Counted from the first letter of the stretch, positions 1-13,920 are shown. The stretch is 64,000 bases of DNA from Glutamicibacter sp. MNS18 (GCF_026107515.2 NZ_JAPCHW010000002.1:146648-210647); one strand, 5' to 3'. The notes: generated by a model from the letters alone, not told the origin. A program made the numbers and translations.

Positions 1-1
1 C

Positions 2-4532
<4,531 letters not shown>

Positions 4533-4540
<8 letters not shown>

Positions 4541-5990
4541 TCCACGAGGTTTTCTGAAGGTACGCGAACGCGTGACCCAGCCCAAGCGCCCGGTGCCGGT
4601 GCGCATCATGGACTACAAGGAAGTGGTGCAGCGCCAGGAAGCGGGCACGCTCAAGGCACAGGCCGGACGCTGCATGGACTGCGGGATCCCGTTCTGCCAC
4701 CAGGGCTGCCCTTTGGGCAACCTGATTCCGGAGTTCAACGACCTGACCTACCGGGGACGCATGGACGAGGCCGCCGCCCGGCTGCTGTCCACCAACAACT
4801 TCCCGGAACTCACCGGCAAGCTGTGCCCCGCCCCGTGCGAGGCGGCCTGTGTGCTGGGGATCAACCAGCCTGCGGTGACCATCAAGCAGGTGGAAGCCGA
4901 ACTGGCCGAGCACCTGATGGACGGCGGGGACTTCACCCCGGTGCTGCCCGAACGGCATACCGAGTACCGGGTGGCGATCGTCGGCTCCGGACCGGCCGGG
5001 CTGGCTGCGGCCCAGCAGCTGACCCGGGTGGGGCATACCGTGGCGGTGTATGAGCGCGACGAGGCGATCGGCGGGCTGCTGCGCTTCGGCATCCCGGATT
5101 TCAAGTTGGAGAAGGCCATCATCGACCGCCGGCTGGAGCAGATGCGTGCCGAGGGTACGATCTTCCGCACCGGGATCGACATCGGCAAGGACATCGGCTG
5201 GGATGAGCTGCGCCGCGACTACGACGCGGTGATCGTCGCCACCGGGGCCACCGTACCCCGCGAGCTGCCGGTCCCGGGCCGTGAACTGGATGGGGTACAC
5301 CACGCGATGGAGTTCCTGACCGAGAACAACCGGGTGGTGGCCGGAGCGAAGAGCGCCCCGGCGATCGACGCGAAGGGCAAGCATGTGGTGATCCTGGGCG
5401 GGGGCGACACCGGGGCCGACTGCATCGGCACCGCTTTGCGCCAGCAGGCAGCCAGTGTCACCACCCTGGCGATCGGCAAGCAGCCGCCCACCGAGCGCAG
5501 TGAAGCCCACCCCTGGCCGATGACCCCGGTGCTTTTCGAGGTCCAGTCGGCACATGAGGAGGGGGGTGAACGCACCTATTTGGCCTCCACCGTGCGTTTC
5601 AATGGTGAGCATGGACGCGTGATCGGTGTTACAGTTGCAGAGACGGAATTTGTCGCTGGCAAGCGCCTCCCGAAGCCTGGAACCGAGCGGGTCATCAAAG
5701 CGGACCTGGTGTTGCTCGCACTCGGGTTCACCGGACCGGAAACCTCCGGGTTGGATGAACAGGCCAGTATCGATTTCGACAACCGGGGCAACGTCGCCCG
5801 TGATGGCTACTACCGGACGAACACCGATTCGATGTTCGTGGCCGGAGATGCCGGTCGGGGCCAGTCCCTGATCGTGTGGGCCATCGCCGAGGGACGTTCA
5901 GTTGCCGCGGCGGTGGACCGCGAACTTACCGGGAGCACCATGTTGCCTGCTCCGGTCGCACCCACCGATAGTGCCATCAGCATCATGTGA
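4533..5990 (+). CDS. gltD: Glutamate synthase small subunit
   Basis: A 485-residue NADPH-oxidising beta subunit that passes electrons through FAD and Fe-S centres to GltB. The N-terminal third carries the clustered cysteines of two 4Fe-4S sites (CMDCGIPFCHQGC and CPAPCEAAC). These are followed by a dinucleotide fold for FAD (VAIVGSGPAGLAAA) and a second one for NADPH (VVILGGGDTGADC). The GTG start at 4533 sits 3 to 4 bases after GGAGGTGA inside the end of gltB and gives the standard length. It is the second gene of a gltBD operon; a 12-bp hairpin follows the stop. Confidence 0.97.
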
Positions 5991-5998
5991 GTATCACA

Positions 5999-6043
5999 GG
6001 TACGCCACGAACTCGATCACACCGTGGTTGGTCGTGGCGTACC
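5999..6043 (+). terminator. Hairpin after gltBD
   Basis: The 12-base arm GGTACGCCACGA (5999-6010) is perfectly repeated in inverse at 6032-6043 with a 21-base loop. No T-run follows, so termination would be non-canonical. It lies between the gltD stop and the pyk promoter and probably separates the two transcripts. Confidence 0.5.
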
Positions 6044-6063
6044 GTGAAATTTGAAAGGCAAAT

Positions 6064-6075
6064 TAGGCTGACGGT
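6064..6075 (+). promoter_or_regulatory. Leaderless-type -10 element of pyk
   Basis: TAGGCT at 6064-6069 ends six bases before the pyk ATG. This spacing puts transcription start at or next to the A of the start codon, and no Shine-Dalgarno sequence precedes the gene. The same hexamer and spacing occur before polA and uvrB. Confidence 0.6.
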
Positions 6076-7584
6076 ATGAGACGCGCAAAGATTGTTGCTA
6101 CCTGGGGACCCTCGATTTCAAGCTACGAGGACACCGTGGCGGTGTTGCAAGCGGGTGTGGATGTGGCCCGCTTGAACATGAGCCATGGGGATCACCCGAC
6201 ACACGCCAAGAACCTGGAGAATGTCCGCAACGCGGCACGGGAAATTTCCCGCGCCGTGGGCATCTTCGCCGACCTGCAGGGCCCGAAGATCCGCCTCGGT
6301 CGTTTCCGTGACGACGCGAAGTACATCCTGGAACCCGGCGAGAAGTTCACCATCACCATCGAGGACATCGAAGGCGAGCGCAACCTGTGCTCCACCACCT
6401 TCAAGGGTCTGCCCGGCGACGTGAAGCCCGGGGACATGCTCCTGGTCAACGACGGCAAGGTCCAGTTGCGCGCGGTCGGCGTGGACGGGACCAGTGTGGA
6501 GACCGAGGTCGTCGTCGGCGGGGAGGTGTCCAACAACAAGGGCATCAACCTTCCCGGGGTGGCGGTCAACGTTCCGGCACTGAGTGAGAAGGACGAGGAT
6601 GACCTGCGCTGGGCGATTCGCGCCGGGGTGGACATGGTCGCCCTGTCCTTCGTGCGCAACGCCGGGGACATCTCCCGCGTTCACGAGATCATGGACGAGG
6701 AAGGCCGCCGCCTTCCGGTGATCGCCAAGATCGAGAAGCCGCAGGCCGTGGCGGCGCTGGAGGAAATCATCGACGCCTTCGACGCGATCATGGTCGCCCG
6801 TGGCGATTTGGGTGTGGAACTTCCCCTGGAGGAGGTCCCGATGGTGCAGAAACGGGCCATCGAACTGGCCCGCCGCTGGGCCAAGCCGGTGATCGTGGCC
6901 ACCCAGGTCCTTGAATCGATGATCGAGTCACCAACCCCGACCCGCGCCGAGGCCTCGGACTGCGCCAACGCGGTCATCGATGGCGCGGATGCGGTCATGC
7001 TTTCGGGGGAGACCTCGGTGGGCAAGTACCCGGTGGAGACCGTGGCCACCATGGCGCGGATCATCGCCTCGACCGAGGAGCACGGGCTGGATAGGATTCC
7101 ACGCCTGGGTTCCAAGCCGAGGACCCGTGGCGGGGCCATCACCCGGGCCGCGGTGGAAATCGCCGACCAGCTCGAAGCGAAGTACATCGTGGCCTTCACG
7201 CAGTCCGGTGATTCGGCACGTCGCCTGTCCCGCCTGCGTCCGCACCGTCCGGTGCTGGCCTTTACCCCGCTTCCGCAGACCTACAATATCCTCACCCTGA
7301 TGTGGGGTGTGCAGGCCCGCCTGGTGGAATACGCCGACCACACCGACAAGATGACCGCGCAGGTGGACCAGCGGCTGTTGTCCGAGGGGCTGGCGGAGGT
7401 CAACGACATCGTGTGCATTGCGGCCGGTTCCCCTCCGGGACAGGCCGGGTCGACGAACTCGCTGCGCATCCACAAGGTCGGTGACCTGGCCGATGCCGGA
7501 CAACTGGTGGACGGCAAGCCGATGCCGGACCGCGAGAAGGTCGGGCCATGGGCCCCGGAGAACGTGCGCGGCACCTCCATCTAG
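6076..7584 (+). CDS. pyk: Pyruvate kinase
   Basis: A 502-residue pyruvate kinase that converts phosphoenolpyruvate and ADP to pyruvate and ATP in glycolysis. Visible family motifs are the N-terminal KIVATWGPS, the ADLQGPKIRLGRF substrate loop, the catalytic lysine in IAKIEKPQAV and the Mg/PEP site MVARGDLGVELPLEEVP. The C-terminal allosteric domain is full length. The ATG start is fixed by the leaderless -10 element six bases upstream. It is transcribed alone: a hairpin precedes it and a strong terminator follows. Confidence 0.97.
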   Translation: MRRAKIVATWGPSISSYEDTVAVLQAGVDVARLNMSHGDHPTHAKNLENVRNAAREISRAVGIFADLQGPKIRLGRFRDDAKYILEPGEKFTITIEDIEGERNLCSTTFKGLPGDVKPGDMLLVNDGKVQLRAVGVDGTSVETEVVVGGEVSNNKGINLPGVAVNVPALSEKDEDDLRWAIRAGVDMVALSFVRNAGDISRVHEIMDEEGRRLPVIAKIEKPQAVAALEEIIDAFDAIMVARGDLGVELPLEEVPMVQKRAIELARRWAKPVIVATQVLESMIESPTPTRAEASDCANAVIDGADAVMLSGETSVGKYPVETVATMARIIASTEEHGLDRIPRLGSKPRTRGGAITRAAVEIADQLEAKYIVAFTQSGDSARRLSRLRPHRPVLAFTPLPQTYNILTLMWGVQARLVEYADHTDKMTAQVDQRLLSEGLAEVNDIVCIAAGSPPGQAGSTNSLRIHKVGDLADAGQLVDGKPMPDREKVGPWAPENVRGTSI

Positions 7585-7594
7585 CCCAGGGCAT

Positions 7595-7643
7595 CCGCGG
7601 GTACCAGCCCCCTGACACGGGGGTGTGGTACCCGCGGTCTTTT
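7595..7643 (+). terminator. Rho-independent terminator of pyk
   Basis: CCGCGGGTACCA (from 7595) pairs with TGGTACCCGCGG (to 7637), with further GC pairing in the loop region, and is followed by TCTTTT. It lies just after the pyk stop. Confidence 0.85.
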
Positions 7644-7735
7644 AAGGTGACCTTCCGGGCCCGGCTGATCGACAACAAGCCTGGGGTTTTGTGTTCTCTC
7701 GATGGCCATCGTGCCTGCGGGCACGATGGGTAGCG

Positions 7736-7783
7736 AAAAAGGCTGCGGCCTTCCCACCGCTACCGGTGGGAAGGCCGCAGCCT
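7736..7783 (-). terminator. Rho-independent terminator of the ANTAR regulator
   Basis: A perfect 18-base inverted repeat (7741-7758 and 7765-7782) with a 6-base loop. Read on the minus strand it is followed by TTTTT (7740-7736). It ends the transcript of the leftward response regulator. Confidence 0.85.
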
Positions 7784-7823
7784 GGCTTCATGGCCCGGCC
7801 GGCGGCCGGATGCCCCAGTGGGC

Positions 7824-8441
7824 CTACTTGACCTGGTCGACCACGGTCTCGGCCACCTGGCGCATGCTCAGTCGGCGGTCCATGGAGGTCTTCTGGATCC
7901 AGCGGAACGCCTCGGGCTCGGTCAGACCCATCTTGGTGATCAGCAGGCTCTTGGCCCGATCCACCAGCTTGCGGGTCTCGAACTGCTCGGCCAGGTTGCC
8001 GACTTCCTCTTCCAGGGCGCGCAACTCGTCATGGCGGGAAATGGCGATTTCAATTGCCGGGGTGAGATCGGCCTCGGTAAACGGCTTGACAACATAGGCC
8101 ATGGCCCCGGCCTCGCGGGCCCTGTCCACCAATTCCTTCTGGCTGAAGGCGGTCAACAGGACCACCGGGCAGATCCGTTCCTTGACGATAGTCTCCGCGG
8201 CACTGATGCCATCGAGCACCGGCATCTTCACGTCCATGAGCACCAGATCAGGCTTCAGTTCGCGGGCCTTTTCGATGGCGCTTTCCCCGTTGTCGACCTC
8301 GGCCACCACATCGTAACCCTCGGAGCGCAGGATCTCGACGATATCCAGGCGGATCAGGGTCTCGTCCTCGGCCACCAGGACACGACGGGCCTGGCTTGGT
8401 GTTTCCGCGGGGATCTTGGTGATGTCAGGCAGCTCGCTCAA
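7824..8441 (-). CDS. pdtaR: ANTAR-domain response regulator, PdtaR-like
   Basis: A two-component response regulator with an N-terminal receiver (phospho-acceptor Asp in LVLMDVKMPVLDG) and a C-terminal ANTAR RNA-binding domain (about the last 60 residues, RKLVDRAKSLLITKMGL). ANTAR proteins bind paired hairpins in nascent mRNA and block termination. In mycobacteria the orthologue PdtaR works with the kinase PdtaS. I place the start at the TTG at 8441 because AAAGGAAA lies 6 bases upstream, giving 205 residues. A longer frame from TTG 8492 adds 17 residues with no ribosome-binding site. It is monocistronic and converges on pyk. No cognate kinase gene is in the window. Confidence 0.9.
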   Translation of the reverse strand: MSELPDITKIPAETPSQARRVLVAEDETLIRLDIVEILRSEGYDVVAEVDNGESAIEKARELKPDLVLMDVKMPVLDGISAAETIVKERICPVVLLTAFSQKELVDRAREAGAMAYVVKPFTEADLTPAIEIAISRHDELRALEEEVGNLAEQFETRKLVDRAKSLLITKMGLTEPEAFRWIQKTSMDRRLSMRQVAETVVDQVK

Positions 8442-8626
8442 TGGTGTTTCCTTTTCTACTGACGGGTTTGTGTCCAGGCTCACGGAAGGCAACGTTGGCT
8501 GGCGTGTGGCAAGATTTCTTGGGTTTCTCTTCTAATTCTACTTGGCTGGCGCAAACAGATCGCGGGTGACTCGGTCGCGTCGATTAGGAAATCCAAAAAA
8601 CGTCCAGTAATATTCTAGAAGTGCCA

Positions 8627-8711
8627 GCCCAAGTGGCGGAATCGGTAGACGCGCCGCACTCAAAATGCGGTATCGAAAGATGTGTGGGTTCGAGTCCCAC
8701 CTTGGGCACCA
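8627..8711 (+). tRNA. tRNA-Leu (anticodon CAA)
   Basis: The acceptor arm GCCCAAG (8627-8633) pairs with CTTGGGC (8701-8707), followed by the encoded ACCA. The anticodon stem CCGCA/TGCGG encloses the loop CTCAAAA with anticodon CAA at 8661-8663. The TpsiC arm GTGGGTTCGAGTCCCAC is canonical and a long variable arm is present, as expected for a class II leucine tRNA. Confidence 0.97.
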
Positions 8712-8719
8712 AGCCATTG

Positions 8720-8761
8720 ATCCCCGGCAGAACATTCGATTGTTCTGCCGGGGATTTTTTT
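8720..8761 (+). terminator. Rho-independent terminator of tRNA-Leu
   Basis: ATCCCCGGCAGAACA (from 8720) is inverted at 8740-8754 around a short loop and followed by a run of seven T residues. Confidence 0.93.
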
Positions 8762-9023
8762 GGTCGGCAGGGAATCCTCGACCGTCTGTCGATCACGGGT
8801 TGGGCCCGGAAGCCGTGTTAGCTTCCTCATAACATCGGCGGTGTTCACCGGAACTTCACCGAAAGTTTGCCCCTTGGCGGTTGCAGTGGCGGATTGACTC
8901 ATCGGCGCAGAGCCATATGATTGAACTGGCCCTCTGCCGCCCCGCCTACATTCTCGGGGGATTTGCGCGCGTTGGGACCGATAGAAATTTTCCTTAGCCG
9001 TTCGACCCTCAGGCTGGTATTCA
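8762..9023 (+). other. Non-coding leader and promoter region of pit
   Basis: Together with the preceding terminator this makes a stretch of just over 300 bases without a gene between tRNA-Leu and pit. Apart from the PHO-box-like repeats at 8843-8875 I see no convincing reading frame or hairpin. The pit start has no strong Shine-Dalgarno sequence. Confidence 0.5.
8843..8875 (+). promoter_or_regulatory. PHO-box-like direct repeats upstream of pit
   Basis: Three consecutive 11-base units, GTTCACCGGAA, CTTCACCGAAA and GTTTGCCCCTT, match the spacing and core (GTTCACC) of the direct-repeat units bound by the actinobacterial phosphate regulator PhoP. They lie about 150 bases before the phosphate transporter gene. 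The first two units are strong matches and the third is degenerate. The role in phosphate control is inferred. Confidence 0.6.
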
Positions 9024-10253
9024 ATGGATTTGACGCTCATCGTCGTCCTGGTCATTGCCCTGGCGTTGTTCTTTGACTTCACCAATGGTTTCCATGACAC
9101 GGCCAACGCGATGGCCACTCCAATCGCGACCGGCGCAATCACACCCAAAAAGGCTGTGCTGCTCGCTGCTGTCCTCAACCTCGTTGGTGCATTCCTGTCC
9201 ACGGAGGTTGCCCGGACCATCTCCGGTGGCATCATCAAGGAAGGCGACTCGGGTGTGCTGATCTCACCCGAAATGATCTACGCCGGCCTGATGGGAGCGG
9301 TGCTGTGGAATGTGCTGACCTGGCTTCTGGGCCTGCCCTCCAGCTCCTCGCATGCCTTGTTCGGCGGCCTGATCGGTGCGGCAATTGTCGGCGCCGGGTT
9401 CGGTGCCATCGACGGTGGCGTGCTGATGAGCAAGGTGTTGCTGCCTGCCCTGTGCGCCCCGCTGATCGCCGGCGTGTCGGCATATATGTGCACCAAGATG
9501 GCCTATGCCATCACCAAACGCCAGGCCGGCGCCTCGCCGAAGCGCGGCGGTTTCCGATACGGCCAGATCTTCTCATCCTCGCTGGTGGCGCTGGCGCACG
9601 GGACCAATGACGCGCAGAAGACCATGGGCGTCATCACCCTGACCCTGGTCGCGGCTGGTATGCAGGAAGCCGGCACCGGGCCCCACTTCTGGGTCATCGC
9701 CACCTGCGCCTTCGCGATCGCCCTGGGCACCTACACCGGTGGCTGGCGGATTATCCGCACCATGGGTTCGGGCCTGACCGATGTGAAGCCGGCACAGGGA
9801 TTCTCCGCCGAGGTGTCCACCGCCTCCGCGATCCTCGCCTCATCGCACCTGGGGTTCGCGTTGTCCACCACCCAGGTCGCCTCCGGTTCGGTGATCGGTT
9901 CCGGTCTGGGGCGCAAGGGTGCCGCGGTTCGCTGGGGAACCGCCGGACGCATCGGCCTGGGCTGGCTGTTCACGCTTCCGGCAGCCGCAGTGGTCGGCGC
10001 CGTAGCCGCACTGGTGATGCGCCTGGGTGCCTCCGGCACGGTCATTGTCAGCGTGCTGGGTGTGGGTATCCTGCTGCTGTTCTGGATCCTCTCGCGCCGC
10101 GAGGTGGTGGGCCATGACAACGCGATCTCGGATATCGACACCTCCGGCTCCGCTGTGAAGATCCGCTCAAAGAAGGAACGCCGCAAGCTGGCACGCGCCG
10201 CCGAGGCCGCGGCCAAGGCAAAGAAGAAGGCAGAACTGGGGGGTAAGAAATGA
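9024..10253 (+). CDS. pit: Inorganic phosphate transporter, Pit family
   Basis: A 409-residue polytopic membrane protein of the low-affinity phosphate (metal phosphate/H+ symport) family. Both Pit signature repeats are present: FTNGFHDTANAMATPIATGA near the N-terminus and HGTNDAQKTMGVITL in the middle. About ten hydrophobic segments are visible, and the C-terminal tail is strongly basic and alanine-rich (KKERRKLARAAEAAAKAKKK). The gene overlaps the next one by four bases (ATGA), so the two are coupled. A PHO-box-like element lies upstream. Confidence 0.93.
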   Translation: MDLTLIVVLVIALALFFDFTNGFHDTANAMATPIATGAITPKKAVLLAAVLNLVGAFLSTEVARTISGGIIKEGDSGVLISPEMIYAGLMGAVLWNVLTWLLGLPSSSSHALFGGLIGAAIVGAGFGAIDGGVLMSKVLLPALCAPLIAGVSAYMCTKMAYAITKRQAGASPKRGGFRYGQIFSSSLVALAHGTNDAQKTMGVITLTLVAAGMQEAGTGPHFWVIATCAFAIALGTYTGGWRIIRTMGSGLTDVKPAQGFSAEVSTASAILASSHLGFALSTTQVASGSVIGSGLGRKGAAVRWGTAGRIGLGWLFTLPAAAVVGAVAALVMRLGASGTVIVSVLGVGILLLFWILSRREVVGHDNAISDIDTSGSAVKIRSKKERRKLARAAEAAAKAKKKAELGGKK

Positions 10254-10489
10254 GCATCGACTGGGGAGCATTCCTGATTGTCGCCATCACCACCTGGATT
10301 TCGGCACTGCTGATCGTCTGCGCCTACTCCTTCGGGGTGCGCCTGTTGGCGGTGGCCCGCGACGAGCACCGCCATGAGCAGCTGAACCGCGCCGGCGCCT
10401 TCGCCAGTTTCGGGGTCTGCGGACTGATCGTGCTCTTCGGTATCGTGCTGATCGTCCCGGTACTCAGCCGGAACATCCTGGGTATATAA
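10250..10489 (+). CDS. Small membrane protein coupled to pit
   Basis: A 79-residue protein with two hydrophobic segments (about residues 8-28 and 49-73) separated by a charged loop (RDEHRHEQLNRAG). Its ATG overlaps the pit stop. Such small proteins often follow pit in actinobacteria, so an accessory role with the transporter is plausible, but no catalytic motif is present and the function is unknown. Confidence 0.8.
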   Translation: MSIDWGAFLIVAITTWISALLIVCAYSFGVRLLAVARDEHRHEQLNRAGAFASFGVCGLIVLFGIVLIVPVLSRNILGI

Positions 10490-10533
10490 ATCGCCTAGGT
10501 AACCTGAACTTCCTTCGGCAGTGGAGGCACCCA

Positions 10534-10545
10534 TATAGTAGAGCC
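10534..10545 (+). promoter_or_regulatory. Leaderless-type -10 element of the RibD-C protein gene
   Basis: TATAGT at 10534-10539 ends six bases before the ATG at 10546, with no Shine-Dalgarno sequence between. Confidence 0.6.
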
Positions 10546-11094
10546 ATGACGAGCTTCAAATACTATGTGGGTGCCTCCATTGACGGTTTCATCGCCGATT
10601 CCACCGGAGACGTGTCCTGGCTTGAGGCTTTCAACCACGAGGCGGGGGTGCGTCAAAGCTACGAGGAATTCTTCGCGGGCGTCGGCGCATTGGTCTTCGG
10701 CGGGGAAACCTACCTGTGGCTGGTCAAGAAGCTCGCCAGCGACGGTGAACCCTGGCCGTACGGGGACAAACCGGTATGGGTTTTCACCCACCATGAACTG
10801 CCCTCCACCGAAGGCGCGGATCTGACATTCGTCCGCGGGGACGTGGCCCTATGGGCCCGAGATATCGCCCAAAGCGCCGGAACCAAGGATGTTTGGATTG
10901 TCGGTGGGGCGCAGCTGGCCGGTAAGTTCCTGGAATCAGCGGTGCTTGACGAGCTGCACCTGGTGACGGTGCCGGTGGTCCTGGGCGATGGGATCAACCT
11001 GTTCACTTCCGGCAACCGCAGCCGGTTCGAGTTCATTAATCGGATCGATCGCGATGGCCAGGTGAGCGAGGTGCGCTACCGGTTGGCCAGGTAG
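10546..11094 (+). CDS. Dihydrofolate reductase family protein (RibD C-terminal domain)
   Basis: A 182-residue single-domain protein of the RibD_C/dihydrofolate-reductase-like fold. The start YYVGASIDGFIAD, the central FGGETYLW and the nucleotide-binding VWIVGGAQLAGKFLE match the NADPH-binding family pattern. The true substrate cannot be read from the sequence; members range from riboflavin reductases to uncharacterised reductases. It is not the folA enzyme by pattern. It stands alone with a leaderless-type promoter. Confidence 0.85.
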   Translation: MTSFKYYVGASIDGFIADSTGDVSWLEAFNHEAGVRQSYEEFFAGVGALVFGGETYLWLVKKLASDGEPWPYGDKPVWVFTHHELPSTEGADLTFVRGDVALWARDIAQSAGTKDVWIVGGAQLAGKFLESAVLDELHLVTVPVVLGDGINLFTSGNRSRFEFINRIDRDGQVSEVRYRLAR

Positions 11095-11150
11095 CCGACA
11101 CCATCCGAAGATCACGCGGTGCGGGAAGTGAAATTGTCGCCCATGGCCAC

Positions 11151-11162
11151 TAGGCTGGCAGG
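11151..11162 (+). promoter_or_regulatory. Leaderless-type -10 element of polA
   Basis: TAGGCT at 11151-11156 ends six bases before the GTG start, the same hexamer and spacing as before pyk and uvrB. Confidence 0.6.
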
Positions 11163-13850
11163 GTGAGTGAAACAACCAATTTGACGTCCGACACGGACCG
11201 CCGACTGCTGATTATCGACGGGCACTCAATGGCCTTCCGTGCCTTCTATGCCCTGCCCGCGGAAAACTTCGCAACGAGTACCGGGCAACATACCAATGCA
11301 GTGCACGGATTCGTCTCCATGCTGCTGACCATGATCCGCCAGCAGAAGCCCACTCACGTGGCTGTGGCCTTCGACCTGGACACCCCGACCTTCCGTTCCG
11401 AGGAATACACCGAGTACAAGGGCGGGCGCAATAAGACCCCGGAGGAGTTCTACGGCCAGATCGACCTGATCCAGGAAGTCATGAAGGCGATGAACATCCC
11501 TTCGATCACCCTGGACGGGTACGAAGCCGATGACATCCTGGCCACCCTAGCCCACCAGGGCGAGAACGCCGGTTTTAAGGTGCTGGTGGTTTCCGGTGAC
11601 CGTGATGCCTTCCAGCTGATCAACGAGACCACCTTGGTGCTCTACCCGAAAAAGGGCATCAGCGATATCCCGCCGATGGACGCCGACGCGGTGGAGGCCA
11701 AGTACTTCGTACGCCCCGAACGCTACTCGGATTTGGCCGCGTTGGTGGGCGAAACCGCGGACAACCTGCCCGGCGTGCCCGGCGTGGGCCCCAAGACGGC
11801 CGCGAAATGGCTGGGGCTCTATGGCGATCTGGACGGAATCCTTGAGAACATCGACTCCATCAAGGGCAAGGTCGGCGACAGCCTGCGTGAGCACGTTCAG
11901 AACGTCAAACGCAACCGCAGGCTGAACGAACTGCGCCGCGACCTGGAGTTGCCGGTGACCCTGGACGAGGCCGTGCTGGAAAACCCCAACCGCGAAGCCA
12001 TTGAGAACCTGTTCGACGCACTGGAATTCAATACCCTGCGCAAACGCATGTTCGACCTGTTTGCCGCGGATGAGGCGGAGGACGACCGCGAGGTCGTGCA
12101 GTTCACGCTCACCGAACTGTCCTCGGCCGCGGCGATCGCCGAATTCCTGAAGGCCACCGACGGGAACCAGGTGGCGATCCACCCGGCCGTGTCCGGGGGA
12201 GAAGCCGCCGCCTTGGCGTTGACCCACGGCACCGACTCGGCCTGGGTGGTCCTGGGGGAGGCGGATGCCGAGACTGACGCGGCCCTGGCCGCCTACCTGG
12301 CCGATGCCACGGCGCCGAAGGTGCTGCATGATGCCAAGGCCACCATGCACCTGCTGGCCGACCGCGGGCTCGTACTGGACGGGGTGGTGGATGACACCCT
12401 GATCGGAGCGTACCTGATCCAGCCCGACCGGCGCAGCCACGACCTGGCCGATGTGGCCCAGTACCACTTGAAGCTCACCGTGCCGGTGGTCAAACCCGAC
12501 AAGAAGGGCCAGCTCGACCTCGGGCTGGGGGTGGACGAGGAACTGAAGGCCGCCACCCTGGCCCAGTGCCAGGCGGTCAACGAACTCTCCGGTTTCCTGG
12601 CCGCACGGCTTGAGGAGAAGCACGCGGCCCAGTTGATGAAGGATATGGAACTGCCCTTGGTCAAGGTGCTGTTCGATATGGAACGGGCCGGTATCGCGGC
12701 GGACCGGACGAAACTCGATGAACTGTACGACCATTTCACCGGCCAGGTGGAGCAGGCGACAACCGAAGCCTTTGCGGCGATCGGCCACGAAGTGAACCTC
12801 TCCAGCCCCAAGCAGTTGCAGGTGGTGCTCTTCGAGGAACTGGAACTGCCCAAGACCAAGAAGATCAAGACCGGGTACACCACCGATGCCGAATCGCTGC
12901 AGGACCTGCTGGTCAAGACCGGGCACCCGTTCCTGGTGGCGCTGATGTCCTACCGGGATGCGATCAAGCTGCGCCAGACCGTGGAGGGGCTGCGCAAGTC
13001 CATCGCCGATGACGGGCGCATCCACACCACCTACGCGCAGACGGTCGCCGCGACCGGACGGCTTTCCAGCCTGAACCCGAACCTGCAGAACATCCCGATC
13101 CGCTCCGAGGAGGGTCGGCGCATCCGCGATGTGTTCGTTGTCGGCCAGGACTACGAAACCCTGCTGACCGTGGACTACTCGCAGATCGAGATGCGCATCA
13201 TGGCGCACCTCTCCGGCGACGAGGGGCTCATCGAGGCCTACCAGAACGGCGAGGACCTGCACCGCTACGTGGGTTCGCGGGTGTTCAACGTGGATCCGGA
13301 AGAGGTCTCCTCGGAAATGCGCTCCAAGGTCAAGGCGATGAGCTACGGTCTGGCCTACGGGCTGAGCAGCTTCGGGCTGTCCAAGCAGCTGAAGATTTCG
13401 GTTGACGAGGCGCGGACCCTGATGAAGGACTACTTCGACCGTTTCGGTGCGGTGCGCACCTACCTGCGCTCGGTGGTGGACGCGGCCCGCAAGGACGGTT
13501 TCACCGAGACCATCTTCGGTCGCCGCCGCTACCTGCCGGAACTGAACAGCTCGGACCGCCGGTTGCGTGATATCGCCGAGCGCGCGGCACTGAACGCCCC
13601 GATCCAGGGGTCCGCTGCGGACCTGCTTAAACTGGCCATGCTGCGCATCGACGAGGAACTGCGGGCCGGCGGCTACAGTTCACGGATGCTGCTGCAGGTG
13701 CATGACGAACTGGTCCTGGAGATCGCCTCGGGCGAGCTGGAACCGGTCCAGGAACTGGTGACCCGGGAAATGGGCCGGGCCGCCGAGCTGAAGGTCCCGT
13801 TGGATGTCCAGCCTGGTGTTGGCAGGTCCTGGCACGAGGCGGGACACTAG
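11163..13850 (+). CDS. polA: DNA polymerase I
   Basis: An 895-residue repair and Okazaki-fragment polymerase. Residues 1 to about 300 are the 5'-3' exonuclease (LLIIDGHSMAFRAFYA, the GYEADDILATLA metal site, the DNLPGVPGVGPKTA helix-hairpin-helix). Residues about 310-490 hold the 3'-5' exonuclease fold, but no DxE catalytic motif is recognisable, so proofreading is probably lost, as in many actinobacteria. Residues about 520-895 are the polymerase: motif A DYSQIEMRIMAHLSGD, the motif B helix around KVKAMSYGLAYGL, and motif C LLQVHDELVLE. The GTG start follows a leaderless -10 element. Confidence 0.97.
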   Translation: MSETTNLTSDTDRRLLIIDGHSMAFRAFYALPAENFATSTGQHTNAVHGFVSMLLTMIRQQKPTHVAVAFDLDTPTFRSEEYTEYKGGRNKTPEEFYGQIDLIQEVMKAMNIPSITLDGYEADDILATLAHQGENAGFKVLVVSGDRDAFQLINETTLVLYPKKGISDIPPMDADAVEAKYFVRPERYSDLAALVGETADNLPGVPGVGPKTAAKWLGLYGDLDGILENIDSIKGKVGDSLREHVQNVKRNRRLNELRRDLELPVTLDEAVLENPNREAIENLFDALEFNTLRKRMFDLFAADEAEDDREVVQFTLTELSSAAAIAEFLKATDGNQVAIHPAVSGGEAAALALTHGTDSAWVVLGEADAETDAALAAYLADATAPKVLHDAKATMHLLADRGLVLDGVVDDTLIGAYLIQPDRRSHDLADVAQYHLKLTVPVVKPDKKGQLDLGLGVDEELKAATLAQCQAVNELSGFLAARLEEKHAAQLMKDMELPLVKVLFDMERAGIAADRTKLDELYDHFTGQVEQATTEAFAAIGHEVNLSSPKQLQVVLFEELELPKTKKIKTGYTTDAESLQDLLVKTGHPFLVALMSYRDAIKLRQTVEGLRKSIADDGRIHTTYAQTVAATGRLSSLNPNLQNIPIRSEEGRRIRDVFVVGQDYETLLTVDYSQIEMRIMAHLSGDEGLIEAYQNGEDLHRYVGSRVFNVDPEEVSSEMRSKVKAMSYGLAYGLSSFGLSKQLKISVDEARTLMKDYFDRFGAVRTYLRSVVDAARKDGFTETIFGRRRYLPELNSSDRRLRDIAERAALNAPIQGSAADLLKLAMLRIDEELRAGGYSSRMLLQVHDELVLEIASGELEPVQELVTREMGRAAELKVPLDVQPGVGRSWHEAGH

Positions 13851-13859
13851 AAACCAGGT

Positions 13860-13889
13860 GCTGGCCACGCAAGCGATGGCGTGGCCAGC
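13860..13889 (+). terminator. Hairpin after polA
   Basis: GCTGGCCACGC at 13860-13870 is inverted as GCGTGGCCAGC at 13879-13889 with an 8-base loop. There is no T-run, so it may act as a weak terminator or mRNA 3' end for polA. Confidence 0.5.
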
Positions 13890-13920
13890 CATGATCGGCA
13901 ACCTCCAAAGGGGCGGGCAG

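Noticed and set aside
11547-13262. Minus-strand open frame of 571 codons inside polA
   Set aside because: polA is certain from its motifs along the full length, so the opposite frame is an artefact of codon bias.
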